From Planctomycetota bacterium (GTDB lineage: Bacteria > Planctomycetota > Phycisphaerae > Phycisphaerales > SM1A02): a stretch of DNA of 64,000 nucleotides. The notes under the pieces are model-generated. The model had not been told where the DNA came from. It ran no database searches and saw only the letters and a program-made list of their open reading frames with translations. Positions within the stretch are counted from its first letter, which is position 1; each line of letters opens with the position of its first letter. This document shows positions 34,265 through 41,803 of this stretch, one piece after another. The stretch lies in the NCBI GenBank assembly GCA_021414025.1, contig JAIOPG010000002.1, forward strand, positions 682,001-746,000. Direction: 5' to 3'. Position numbers and translations under genes: made by a program.

Positions 34265-35127
34265 CCCCCGTGCTGATTCCCCGACTTTTCATTGGTTCCC
34301 TGCTGATTGCAGCGCTTCTCGGGTTGCTCTACGCCGACGAGCGCCTCGCCGGAAGCGCGGCGGCCTGGCTTCCGGAGGGGCGCGTTCCGCCCGGCGCGCT
34401 GCTCTTCGCGGCGTGCCTGGTGCTCATTCTCCCGTTGCTCTCGCGCGAACTTTCGCGCCTGCTCCGCGCCGTCAACCCGGAGGCGCCGAGCGATGCGATG
34501 ACCTGCGGCATTGCTCTGCTGGCCTTCGCCACCGCCAGCGCGCAGGCCTTCCACTGGGACCTGCTCTACGCGGTCGCGGGCGGACTGCTGCTGCTCACGC
34601 TGCTGCCGGCGCTGGAGCCGCTGCTGCGTCGGCGATATTTCGAGAGCCTGACCCGGATCGGCTACTGGGTCCTGATCTCGGTCTGGATCGGCTGGCTTCC
34701 CGCGTGCTGGATCGCCGCCCGCGCCACGCTTCCGGCGTGGGCGCTGGCGTGGGCCGTGCTGGCGATCAAATCCGGCGACATCGGCGCCTACTTCACGGGA
34801 ATCCTTGTGGGCCGCCATCGCCTGGCCACCTGGGTCTCGCCCAAGAAGAGCATCGAGGGACTGATCGGCGGCATCGCGCTGGGCGCGGCGGTCGGCGCAT
34901 GGCTGGCCCATGCGCTGGAACTTCCGCTGCCCTGCGGCATCCTCTTCGGCGCACTCGGGGCGTTCGTGGGCATGCTGGGCGACCTCGCCGAGAGCCTGCT
35001 CAAGCGGGAGGCCAACTTCAAGGATTCCGGGCGATCGATTCCCGGCATGGGCGGCATCTTCGACGTGATGGACAGCCTGCTGCCCACGGCTCCGCTGGTG
35101 GTGTGGCTGCTCTCCAAACCCCGCTAA
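34261..35127 (+). CDS. cdsA: Phosphatidate cytidylyltransferase
   Basis: CdsA makes CDP-diacylglycerol for phospholipid synthesis in the inner membrane. The 288-residue product has about eight hydrophobic segments, an AIKSGDIGAYFTG motif and the C-terminal signature SLLKREANFKDSGRSIPGMG followed by GIFDVMDSLLPT. The classical signature has GHGG and DR; here they read GMGG and DV, a variant I associate with PVC-group CdsA. The start may be TTG 34261, overlapping the rhodanese stop, as also seen at 49855. GTG 34270 is an alternative. Confidence 0.88.
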   Translation: MTPVLIPRLFIGSLLIAALLGLLYADERLAGSAAAWLPEGRVPPGALLFAACLVLILPLLSRELSRLLRAVNPEAPSDAMTCGIALLAFATASAQAFHWDLLYAVAGGLLLLTLLPALEPLLRRRYFESLTRIGYWVLISVWIGWLPACWIAARATLPAWALAWAVLAIKSGDIGAYFTGILVGRHRLATWVSPKKSIEGLIGGIALGAAVGAWLAHALELPLPCGILFGALGAFVGMLGDLAESLLKREANFKDSGRSIPGMGGIFDVMDSLLPTAPLVVWLLSKPR

Positions 35128-35199
35128 AGATTGTCGGCACAGGGCGTGCGGGCGAACCGTCATCCGTGCTATTCTTTGGCTCTCCAAAGGAACTTCCGC

Positions 35200-35976
35200 A
35201 TGCCATTGATGGAACAAATTCTCGCTCTCCACGGTGTCGACGTCCAGGTTCGCGCTCTTGAGGGTCGGCTGGACTCGGCCAACCACTATCTGAAGACGCA
35301 GGAGCGCCTGCTCAAGGACGTGCAGGCCCAGCACGACGAGGTCGAGTTGCAGCGCAAGCACACCCAGGCCCAGGTGGCCAACCTGGAGATGGAGGCGAAC
35401 TCGGTCGCCGTGCAGATCCAGAAGATGCGCGACGAGCTCAACAACAGCGGCAACACCAAGCAGTACAGCACCATCCTCACCGCCCTGAAGTCGCTGGAGC
35501 TGCAGAAGGACAATTTCGAGCAGCAGGCGCTGGGGCAGATGGAGAAGGTCGAGCAGCTGGCGGCGCGGCTGGCCCAGTTCAAGGCGCAACTGGCCGAGCG
35601 CACCACCCTGCGCGACAAGGCCGCGGCCGAGGTGAAGGAGCGGACGCAGGAGACTTCCGCGCGGCTGGCGGAATTGAAGGGCGAGCGCGCCAGCGCGGCG
35701 GCCCACGTGCCCCCCGAGGCAATGAAGATTTTCGACGTGGTCGCGGACATGCACGACGGCGAGGCGGTGGCCCCGGTGCTGGCCGTCGACGTGCGGGCCC
35801 GCGAATACGCCTGCAGCGAATGCAACGTGGAGATCCCCTACCAGGTCTACTCGCGGCTGCTGGGCGCCGGCACCTCGCTGGTGCAGTGCCTCTCCTGCAA
35901 GCGCATCCTCTATCTGGAGCAGCCGGAGATCGACGCGGCCGCCGCCAAGAAGCGGCCCGCCGCCAAAAGCTCCTGA
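35200..35976 (+). CDS. Coiled-coil protein with C-terminal C4 zinc ribbon
   Basis: The 258-residue protein is a long helical hairpin (about 5-180, rich in Gln, Glu and Lys with heptad pattern) followed by a C4 zinc ribbon with CSEC and CLSC about 35 residues apart. This is the architecture of the bacterial C4-type zinc-ribbon, possibly nucleic-acid-binding, proteins often found near RNase H or dnaG genes. AAAGGA lies just upstream of the ATG at 35200. Its stop abuts that of pyrD on the other strand without any gap. Confidence 0.85.
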   Translation: MPLMEQILALHGVDVQVRALEGRLDSANHYLKTQERLLKDVQAQHDEVELQRKHTQAQVANLEMEANSVAVQIQKMRDELNNSGNTKQYSTILTALKSLELQKDNFEQQALGQMEKVEQLAARLAQFKAQLAERTTLRDKAAAEVKERTQETSARLAELKGERASAAAHVPPEAMKIFDVVADMHDGEAVAPVLAVDVRAREYACSECNVEIPYQVYSRLLGAGTSLVQCLSCKRILYLEQPEIDAAAAKKRPAAKSS

Positions 35977-36912
35977 TCACGCCTGCTGGGCGCTGCCGAC
36001 GAGCTCGCCGAAACTTGAGACTCCCAGTTGCGCGGCCCATAGCGCCAAGCCTTTGGAAATTTTCATAGGAAGACCCGGATCGACGAAGAACGCGGTGCCC
36101 AGCCCCACGGCGCTGGCGCCGGCCACGATCAATTCCGCGGCGTCCTTCCAGCTGAGCACGCCGCCGAGGCCGATGATGGGAACGCCGGCGCTCTTGGCGA
36201 CATTTCGGTAGACCTCATACACCAGGCGCACCACGATTGGATGGATCGCCGGGCCGGAGAGCCCGCCCTGCCCGCGCGACAGCACGGGCTTGCGCGACAC
36301 GGGGTCGATCTTCATCGCGGGAAAAGTGTTGCACAGTGTGAGAGCGTCGGCGCCCGCCTCGACCGCGGCCGCCGCCAGCGCCAGAGTCGGCCCGTCGGGA
36401 GGAAGTTTGATCCAGAGCCTCCCCTTGGGAACGGCGGGGCGGACTTCGCGGATCAGCGCCGTAAGCGAAACCGGATCCCCGCCGTGATGGCGGCCCGTGG
36501 CGGTGTTGGGGCAGCTCACGTTCAACTCGACCGCGGCCATGCCGCACTCGATCAGGCCCCGCGCCACGGCAACGAAGTCCGCGACGGTGTGTCCCGCGGC
36601 GGATCCGACCACCGCGCAGGGAAGTTTTGCGGCCTTGGGCGCGTAGTCGCTCTGGAATTTTTTCAGCCCGGGATTGGCAAGGCCGATCGCGTTGAGAATG
36701 CCCGCCTCGGTTTCCACCAGGCGCCACGGATCGTTGCCCTCGCGGGCTTCCGGCGTGATGCTCTTGGTGACGATCGCACCGAGGACACCCGGGTCCATGA
36801 TGTCGGCGAGTTCGTCCACGACGCCTGCCGTGCCCGCGGCCGCGATCAGCGGCGATGCGAGCGACAGCGAGCTGATGCTTGTATTCAAAATGGGCGGCGG
36901 CGCGAAGGCCAT
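35977..36912 (-). CDS. pyrD: Dihydroorotate dehydrogenase, class 1 (1B-like)
   Basis: PyrD oxidises dihydroorotate to orotate in pyrimidine synthesis. The 311-residue FMN-dependent TIM barrel shows PLIAAAGTAG, GLANPGLKKF, the catalytic-cysteine motif ELNVSCPNTATG (Cys134) and IIGLGGVLSWKDAAELIVAG. A Cys at the active site marks class 1 enzymes. The partner subunit pyrK of class 1B is not nearby. The ATG at 36912 directly follows the stop of the upstream gene with one base between. A GTG at 36939 is less likely. Confidence 0.93.
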   Translation of the reverse strand: MAFAPPPILNTSISSLSLASPLIAAAGTAGVVDELADIMDPGVLGAIVTKSITPEAREGNDPWRLVETEAGILNAIGLANPGLKKFQSDYAPKAAKLPCAVVGSAAGHTVADFVAVARGLIECGMAAVELNVSCPNTATGRHHGGDPVSLTALIREVRPAVPKGRLWIKLPPDGPTLALAAAAVEAGADALTLCNTFPAMKIDPVSRKPVLSRGQGGLSGPAIHPIVVRLVYEVYRNVAKSAGVPIIGLGGVLSWKDAAELIVAGASAVGLGTAFFVDPGLPMKISKGLALWAAQLGVSSFGELVGSAQQA

Positions 36913-36913
36913 C

Positions 36914-37561
36914 TCAGTTGGCGGCGCTTCCGCCGCCACGAATCCGGCTCAGGGTTTCCGCGTCGATCCCCAGGTACTCGTGCATGTGCTGCTCGAAGAC
37001 CTCCTGGTCGCGGTCGCGCGAGAAGTCCAGGCGCAACTCGTTGATCACCTTGGTGCCCTGGCCGATCCAGGCCTTCCACGTCTCGGCGGAAATATGCTGG
37101 CGGATCCACTCGCCGACGGGGCCGCGAAAAGGCGCGGACTCAAGCTGCGTGCCGGGCCGGCCGGTGCGCGTGCAGACGAAGGTGCCCGAATTGCGCAGGC
37201 GCTCGGCGGCCTCCTCGTCGGAAGGAGCGGCCACCTTGGGCGGCTCGCGGCCGATCGATTTCAGCAACTCGGCCATCGCCTGCTGCGGCATGCGATCGCC
37301 TTTGCTCGCCGCGATTTCATAGCCCTTGTTCAGCGTGGCCACGGCGCGGTCGCTCCATCCGGCGCCGATCTCCGCCTGCCCGCATAATTGCCAGGCCTTG
37401 CTCATGTCCGGCACCAGCTCAAGGCAGCGCTGCAGACTTTTGGCGGACTCGGCGAATCGCCCCGCCTGCAGATAGGCGTTGCCCAGGCTGAAGTGCGCCA
37501 TCTCGTTGGTGGGATCGGCGGCGGCCATCTTCTCGAACTGGGCGATGCGGTCGGCGTTCAT
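36914..37561 (-). CDS. TPR - Fe(2+)-trafficking (YggX-like) fusion protein
   Basis: The 215-residue protein has two or three TPR units in its first 90 residues (AHFSLGNAYLQAGRFAESAK, AWQLCGQAEIGAGWSDRAVA). Its second half, about 125-205, resembles the YggX iron-trafficking protein: FVCTRTGRPGTQL with the conserved Cys, GEWIRQHISAETWKAW, TKVINELRLD and FEQHMHEYLG. YggX protects Fe-S enzymes and is normally a 90-residue single-domain protein. The fusion is clear in frame, with AGGAA before the ATG. pyrD follows one base after the stop. Confidence 0.85.
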   Translation of the reverse strand: MNADRIAQFEKMAAADPTNEMAHFSLGNAYLQAGRFAESAKSLQRCLELVPDMSKAWQLCGQAEIGAGWSDRAVATLNKGYEIAASKGDRMPQQAMAELLKSIGREPPKVAAPSDEEAAERLRNSGTFVCTRTGRPGTQLESAPFRGPVGEWIRQHISAETWKAWIGQGTKVINELRLDFSRDRDQEVFEQHMHEYLGIDAETLSRIRGGGSAAN

Positions 37562-37585
37562 GGGTGTTTCCTGGGGCGGTGCCCG

Positions 37586-37915
37586 CTAGGCGGTCGGGTC
37601 GTACTTGAGGCTGAGCAGGCCGTCCAGCCGCGCGCGCTTGAGCATCGGGGCGACGGCGCCATCCTCACGGCAGAGCAGCTGCATGTTGCCGCCGCGGGCG
37701 CGGCGGTGGGTCGCCAGCAGCACCAGCACGCCGACCGCGGGCGAGTTGAAGGATTCGACCTTGCGCAGGTCGAGCTCGATGGTGCCCACTCCGTTGAGGG
37801 CCAGGCTCTGCAGCGCGGCCTCGAACATCTGGAAGGTGTGCACGTCGACGTTGCCGACGACGCGGAGGAACTCGCGCTGCCCGTCGCTCTGAAAATGCCA
37901 TTCAAGTGAACTCAT
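37586..37915 (-). CDS. STAS-domain protein (anti-sigma factor antagonist-like)
   Basis: The 109-residue protein is a stand-alone STAS domain: FLRVVGNVDVHTFQMFEAAL, GTIELDLRKVESFNSPAVGV and AVAPMLKRARLDGLLSL. The serine in FNSPAVG occupies the usual phosphorylation site of anti-anti-sigma factors. It overlaps the stop of the BatA-like gene as ATGA, so it belongs to the Bat-like operon. It is a possible target of the PP2C regulator at 12565-13755; no kinase partner (RsbW-like) is present in the window. Confidence 0.85.
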   Translation of the reverse strand: MSSLEWHFQSDGQREFLRVVGNVDVHTFQMFEAALQSLALNGVGTIELDLRKVESFNSPAVGVLVLLATHRRARGGNMQLLCREDGAVAPMLKRARLDGLLSLKYDPTA

Positions 37916-39888
37916 CGTGTTGCTCCGGAGCGATGGTAGAGCCACCACTCGATCATCATCAAGGCCAGCACGGCCGCCACTACCAGCGGCCAGACGGCTA
38001 ATGTAGACCATCCCGCCGACTTTGGCTGAAGTTCGCCGCCGGGCAGGGCCAACTGCCTTGCGGCGGCCACGTCGCACTCCGCCGCGTCGGTCAGGTTCAC
38101 CGCGACGGCGCGGGATTTCTGCTTGCCCGCCGGATCGATGTACTCGACGCGGTAGACACCGGCCAGGCGCAGCGGCCCGTAGGCGACCTCGCCCTCAAGC
38201 GGGTTTTGCGCGACCCGCGCTCCCGAGGGCAGCATGACGACCACCTTGGTCGACCCCTTGGGAATCCGGGTTCGCAGCATGGCCCCGGGCTCAAGCGACT
38301 CGCTGGCCACGGCGCTGCCCAGCGCGCCGAGGAACTCGACCGCCTGCGCCGTGAAGTTGACGAAGCTGCGCTGGAAGGGCCAGTTGGAATCCATCGGCGC
38401 AAAGGCGGCGTAGATCACCGTCGCGTTGGCGCTCCGGCCCGAAACGATCAGCGGGCCCTTCGATCCTTCGAGCAGCGCCGTCCATTCCGAGCTCGGCGCA
38501 ATCGCCGCCGCTTTGTCGACCACCAGATCGGCGAACTGACTCTGGGCCATCGCCTTGTGGTCGCTCTTCCAGGCCCGCGCGGCCTGGCGCGGCTGCTCGC
38601 CATAGGCGTTGAGCCCCGCGATCGGCGGAGGCTTTCCAAAGATCAGCCAGCGGCCCGCGGTCAGCGCGGGGAGGTCGCAGCCCACCGTGACAATCACATC
38701 GAAGGATTCCGTCCACTCCGGCTCGGCAACCATGCGCTTCGCCAGCGCCTCGCCGGACATCTGCTGCAGCGCGACGGAGGGCAGGCTGTCCAGCAGCGAC
38801 TCCAGAGCCGGATCGCTGCCCGCCAGCAGGAGCTTCAGCGTCTGCTGCTCCTGGATCGCGATCGAAGCGTGGTCGTCCGTTTCAAAGGCGTCGCCGGGCT
38901 GGAGCGAGACGCCCAGCACACCCGCGCTGGGCAGGGTGAAGGGCGAGAAGGCCATTTTCTGCTCGCCGGGCATGCGCGAGGCCCCCTTGCCCGTTGCCGC
39001 CGGAATCGCGACGGGCTCGGGGCTGCTGGCGATCAGCGTGCCGTTGCTGCGCACCTGCACGGAGCGCTGGGCCGGTGCATCGGAGTCATTGCGCAGCGCC
39101 GCGAAGGCATAGACCTGGGCCGCGTCCTCGCCGCGCCGCTCGGCACCCACGGCGGAGAGCCCCTGGTTGACGGTGTCGCTGCTGCCGCATCGGATCCAGG
39201 TGAACTCCTCGCCCTTGCGCAGCGCGAGTTGAGCCAGATCCGGAATGTTGCCGTCGCTCACGATCTCGACGGCGGGCACGGCGGAGAGGGCCTGGTCCTG
39301 CTCCGAGGCTTGCTCGGAGGCAAAGGCCCGCGCCAGCGCGATGGCCGGCGCGATCCGCGTGACTTGATCCGTCGGTTCGATCGCCTCGATCGCCTCGCGG
39401 ATCCGGGCGGCGCTGGTGGAAAATGGAATGCGGACCGAGGCGTCCTCGGCGAATGAGATCACCATCACCTCGGGCGGACTCGAGGCGAAGAGTCCGCCCC
39501 CCTGCCAGGAATCGACTTGGGCGGCAGCGAGCTGCTTGGCTTGCTCCAGGCGGGTGCGTCCGTCCGAGGCGTCGCGGGTCTGCATGCTTGCCGACTGGTC
39601 GATCAGCATGACCACGCGGCCGGAGGGTTTGGCCCATCCCTTGAGCATGGGTTGCATCAGCGCCGCCGCAAGCAGCAGCAGGATCAGGCATTGCAGCAGG
39701 AAGAGCGGCGAGAGGCGCAGGCGCTGGAAGAGCGTGTTGGCCCGGAGGTCCTCGGTCTGCGACTTCCAGAGCAGCGTGCTGGAGATTTCGCGGCGCGTGC
39801 GGCGCAGCTTGAGCATGTAGAGCGCCAGCAGCGCCGGCACCACGATGAGCGCGGCGATCGCGCCGATCATTGGGGTGAGCAGCGTCAT
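37912..39888 (-). CDS. BatA-like membrane protein with vWA domain
   Basis: The 658-residue protein starts with the BatA-type N-terminal region containing two transmembrane helices (about 8-28 and 60-82) and LRRTRREISSTLLWKSQTED. A von Willebrand A domain follows, with the MIDAS motif DQSAS (in VVMLIDQSASMQT). The long middle part is beta-rich and periplasmic. One helix near the C terminus (LAVWPLVVAAVLALMMIEWW) returns it to the membrane. It overlaps both neighbours by ATGA. Bat-type proteins are usually linked to MoxR chaperones, cell-envelope integrity or stress tolerance. Confidence 0.85.
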   Translation of the reverse strand: MTLLTPMIGAIAALIVVPALLALYMLKLRRTRREISSTLLWKSQTEDLRANTLFQRLRLSPLFLLQCLILLLLAAALMQPMLKGWAKPSGRVVMLIDQSASMQTRDASDGRTRLEQAKQLAAAQVDSWQGGGLFASSPPEVMVISFAEDASVRIPFSTSAARIREAIEAIEPTDQVTRIAPAIALARAFASEQASEQDQALSAVPAVEIVSDGNIPDLAQLALRKGEEFTWIRCGSSDTVNQGLSAVGAERRGEDAAQVYAFAALRNDSDAPAQRSVQVRSNGTLIASSPEPVAIPAATGKGASRMPGEQKMAFSPFTLPSAGVLGVSLQPGDAFETDDHASIAIQEQQTLKLLLAGSDPALESLLDSLPSVALQQMSGEALAKRMVAEPEWTESFDVIVTVGCDLPALTAGRWLIFGKPPPIAGLNAYGEQPRQAARAWKSDHKAMAQSQFADLVVDKAAAIAPSSEWTALLEGSKGPLIVSGRSANATVIYAAFAPMDSNWPFQRSFVNFTAQAVEFLGALGSAVASESLEPGAMLRTRIPKGSTKVVVMLPSGARVAQNPLEGEVAYGPLRLAGVYRVEYIDPAGKQKSRAVAVNLTDAAECDVAAARQLALPGGELQPKSAGWSTLAVWPLVVAAVLALMMIEWWLYHRSGATR

Positions 39889-40790
39889 TTGAGCAGCCCC
39901 TGCTTGCGGAAGGTCTCCAGCAGCAGCTTCTGATAGTCGACCGCCGAGTCGATGGTCATCTGGCGCACCCCCAGCCGCAGGCAGGCCTCGCGCAGCTCGG
40001 CGTTGAAGGTCTCCACGCGGCGCTTCTGGTCGCGCACGACCGCGGCGGTGAGGGTGATCTCAACTTCGTTCTTGTTCTCGCGATCCACCAGGCGCACGTC
40101 ATCGCTTTGACCGCCCTTGCGCGGATCCATTTCCTCGGGCGAAAGCACCTGCAGCGCGAAGACATCCCAGCCCCGCGCCGCCAGCGCGCGCAGGCCGGTG
40201 GCGTAGCCCTCGCGCAGCAGATAGTCGCTCAGAACCACCACCACGCCGCGGCCAAGACGCGCCGAGGCCAGCGTGCGGCAGGCGCTTTCAAAGCCCGTCG
40301 CGCCCTCGGCCTTGCGCGAGATCAGCCAGCTCGCGGCCTCGGCGGCGCGGCGGCGGCCGCGCAATCCCGAGAGCTTGTCGGCGCGTCCCTCCTGCAGCAG
40401 CGCCAGGGTGACGCGGTGCTGGTTGACCAGTCCGACATAGGCCAGCGCCATGGCGATGCGCCGCGCCACATCGAACTTGTTGGGCTCGCCGGAGTCCATG
40501 CTGGCGCTGCCGTCGACGGCGATCACCAGGCCCAGGTCCTCCTCCTCCAGGAACATCTTGAGGAAGAGGCGGTCGAGGCGACCGTAGATGTTCCAGTCGA
40601 CGAAGCGCAGGTCGTCGCCCGCCGCATAGGGTCGGAAGTCGGCGAAGTCCATGCCCTGGCCGCGGCGCCGGCTGCGGCGCTCACCCTGCATGCGCCCCTG
40701 CAGCATCTTGCGGCTCATCAGGTCCAGGCGGTCCAGCGCCGCCACCAGCGGTGCGTCCAGAAGATCGTCAAGCCGGGTCAGCGCGCTCAT
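39885..40790 (-). CDS. DUF58 family protein (vWA-like)
   Basis: The 301-residue protein belongs to the DUF58 family, found next to MoxR in nearly all such operons. Landmarks are GMDFADFRPYAAGDDLRFVDWNIYGR, here split by eye into GMDFADFRPYAAGDD and RFVDWNIYGR, and the vWA-like VDGSASMDSGE. GVVVVLSDYLLREGY is also typical. It is presumed to be a MoxR client or co-factor in the cytoplasm. ATGA overlaps join it to moxR upstream and the BatA-like gene downstream. Confidence 0.92.
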   Translation of the reverse strand: MSALTRLDDLLDAPLVAALDRLDLMSRKMLQGRMQGERRSRRRGQGMDFADFRPYAAGDDLRFVDWNIYGRLDRLFLKMFLEEEDLGLVIAVDGSASMDSGEPNKFDVARRIAMALAYVGLVNQHRVTLALLQEGRADKLSGLRGRRRAAEAASWLISRKAEGATGFESACRTLASARLGRGVVVVLSDYLLREGYATGLRALAARGWDVFALQVLSPEEMDPRKGGQSDDVRLVDRENKNEVEITLTAAVVRDQKRRVETFNAELREACLRLGVRQMTIDSAVDYQKLLLETFRKQGLLK

Positions 40791-41803
40791 GGAGCCTCCA
40801 CGGGCAGCGACTTCATGATCCGCTGCAGGATCTGGTTGGCGTCCACGCGGTCGCCATCGGCTTCAAAGGTCAGGCCCAGCCGATGGCGCAGCGCCGGCAG
40901 CGCCACGGCGCGAAGGTCGTCGATCGCCAGCGCGTAGCGCCCGGCCAGCAGCGCCCGCACCTTGCCCATGGCAACCATGGATTGCGCCCCGCGAGGACTC
41001 GCCCCGCAGCGAATGTAGCGCCGGGCAAATTCGCCGAAGAAGGGCGAGCCGGGTTGCGTCGCCAGCACCAGGCGGATCGCCCAGTCCAGCACCTGCGGCG
41101 CCGCGACGACCTCTCGCGCCAGCTGCTGCGCCGCCAGCAGCTGTTCGGGAGTGATCACGGCCTTGAGCGCCGGCAGCGGCTGGCTGGTCGTTCGTTCAAG
41201 AATGGTGCGCAGCGCTTCGCGAGATGGACTGGGCACCTCGATCTTGGCCATGAAACGGTCCAACTGCGCCTCGGGCAGCGGGTGCGTTCCCTCCTGCTCG
41301 ATCGGATTCTGCGTCGCCAGAACCAGGAAGGGCTTGTCCAGCTGATAGGTCTTTCCGCCCACGCTCACCGAGCGCTCCTGCATGGCCTCCAGCAGCGCCG
41401 ACTGGCTGCGCGGCGTGGCGCGGTTCAATTCGTCGGCCAGAAGAACCTGCGTGAAGATGGGGCCGGGCCGGAATTTGTGCTCGCGCCCGCCGTGGACCGG
41501 ATCCTCCACCAGCACGGTCGTGCCCAGCACGTCGGCGGGCATCAGGTCGGGCGTGCACTGGATGCGCGAAGCGCGCAGACCCGCCGACTCGGAGATGGTC
41601 TGCACGAGCAGGGTCTTGCCGAGGCCGGGCACGCCCTCGAGCAGGATGTGACCGTTGGCCAGCAGGCACCAGAGGGTCTGTTCGAGCGAGTCGCCCAGCC
41701 CGACGATGCGCGTGCAGATGGAATCCTTCCACTGCGTAGCCACGGCGCGGAAGGCGTCGCATTCAGCAGCGATGTCGCGCCGGGGTGTTGCGACTTCGCT
41801 CAT
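40787..41803 (-). CDS. MoxR-family AAA+ ATPase
   Basis: The 338-residue AAA+ protein has Walker A GVPGLGKT (57-64), Walker B LLADELNRATP, the sensor region LVLATQNPIEQEGTHPLPEA and the arginine-finger region YIRCGASPRGAQS, all diagnostic of MoxR. These ATPases act as chaperones for vWA-domain proteins. Its four operon neighbours carry vWA or vWA-like domains or membrane anchors, which fits. ATGA overlaps join it to the large double-vWA gene and to the DUF58 gene. Confidence 0.95.
   Translation of the reverse strand: MSEVATPRRDIAAECDAFRAVATQWKDSICTRIVGLGDSLEQTLWCLLANGHILLEGVPGLGKTLLVQTISESAGLRASRIQCTPDLMPADVLGTTVLVEDPVHGGREHKFRPGPIFTQVLLADELNRATPRSQSALLEAMQERSVSVGGKTYQLDKPFLVLATQNPIEQEGTHPLPEAQLDRFMAKIEVPSPSREALRTILERTTSQPLPALKAVITPEQLLAAQQLAREVVAAPQVLDWAIRLVLATQPGSPFFGEFARRYIRCGASPRGAQSMVAMGKVRALLAGRYALAIDDLRAVALPALRHRLGLTFEADGDRVDANQILQRIMKSLPVEAP

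Noticed and set aside
36913-36939. A longer PyrD from the GTG at 36939
   Set aside because: It would overlap the TPR-YggX gene by 26 bases without a ribosome binding site, and PyrD starts well at 36912.
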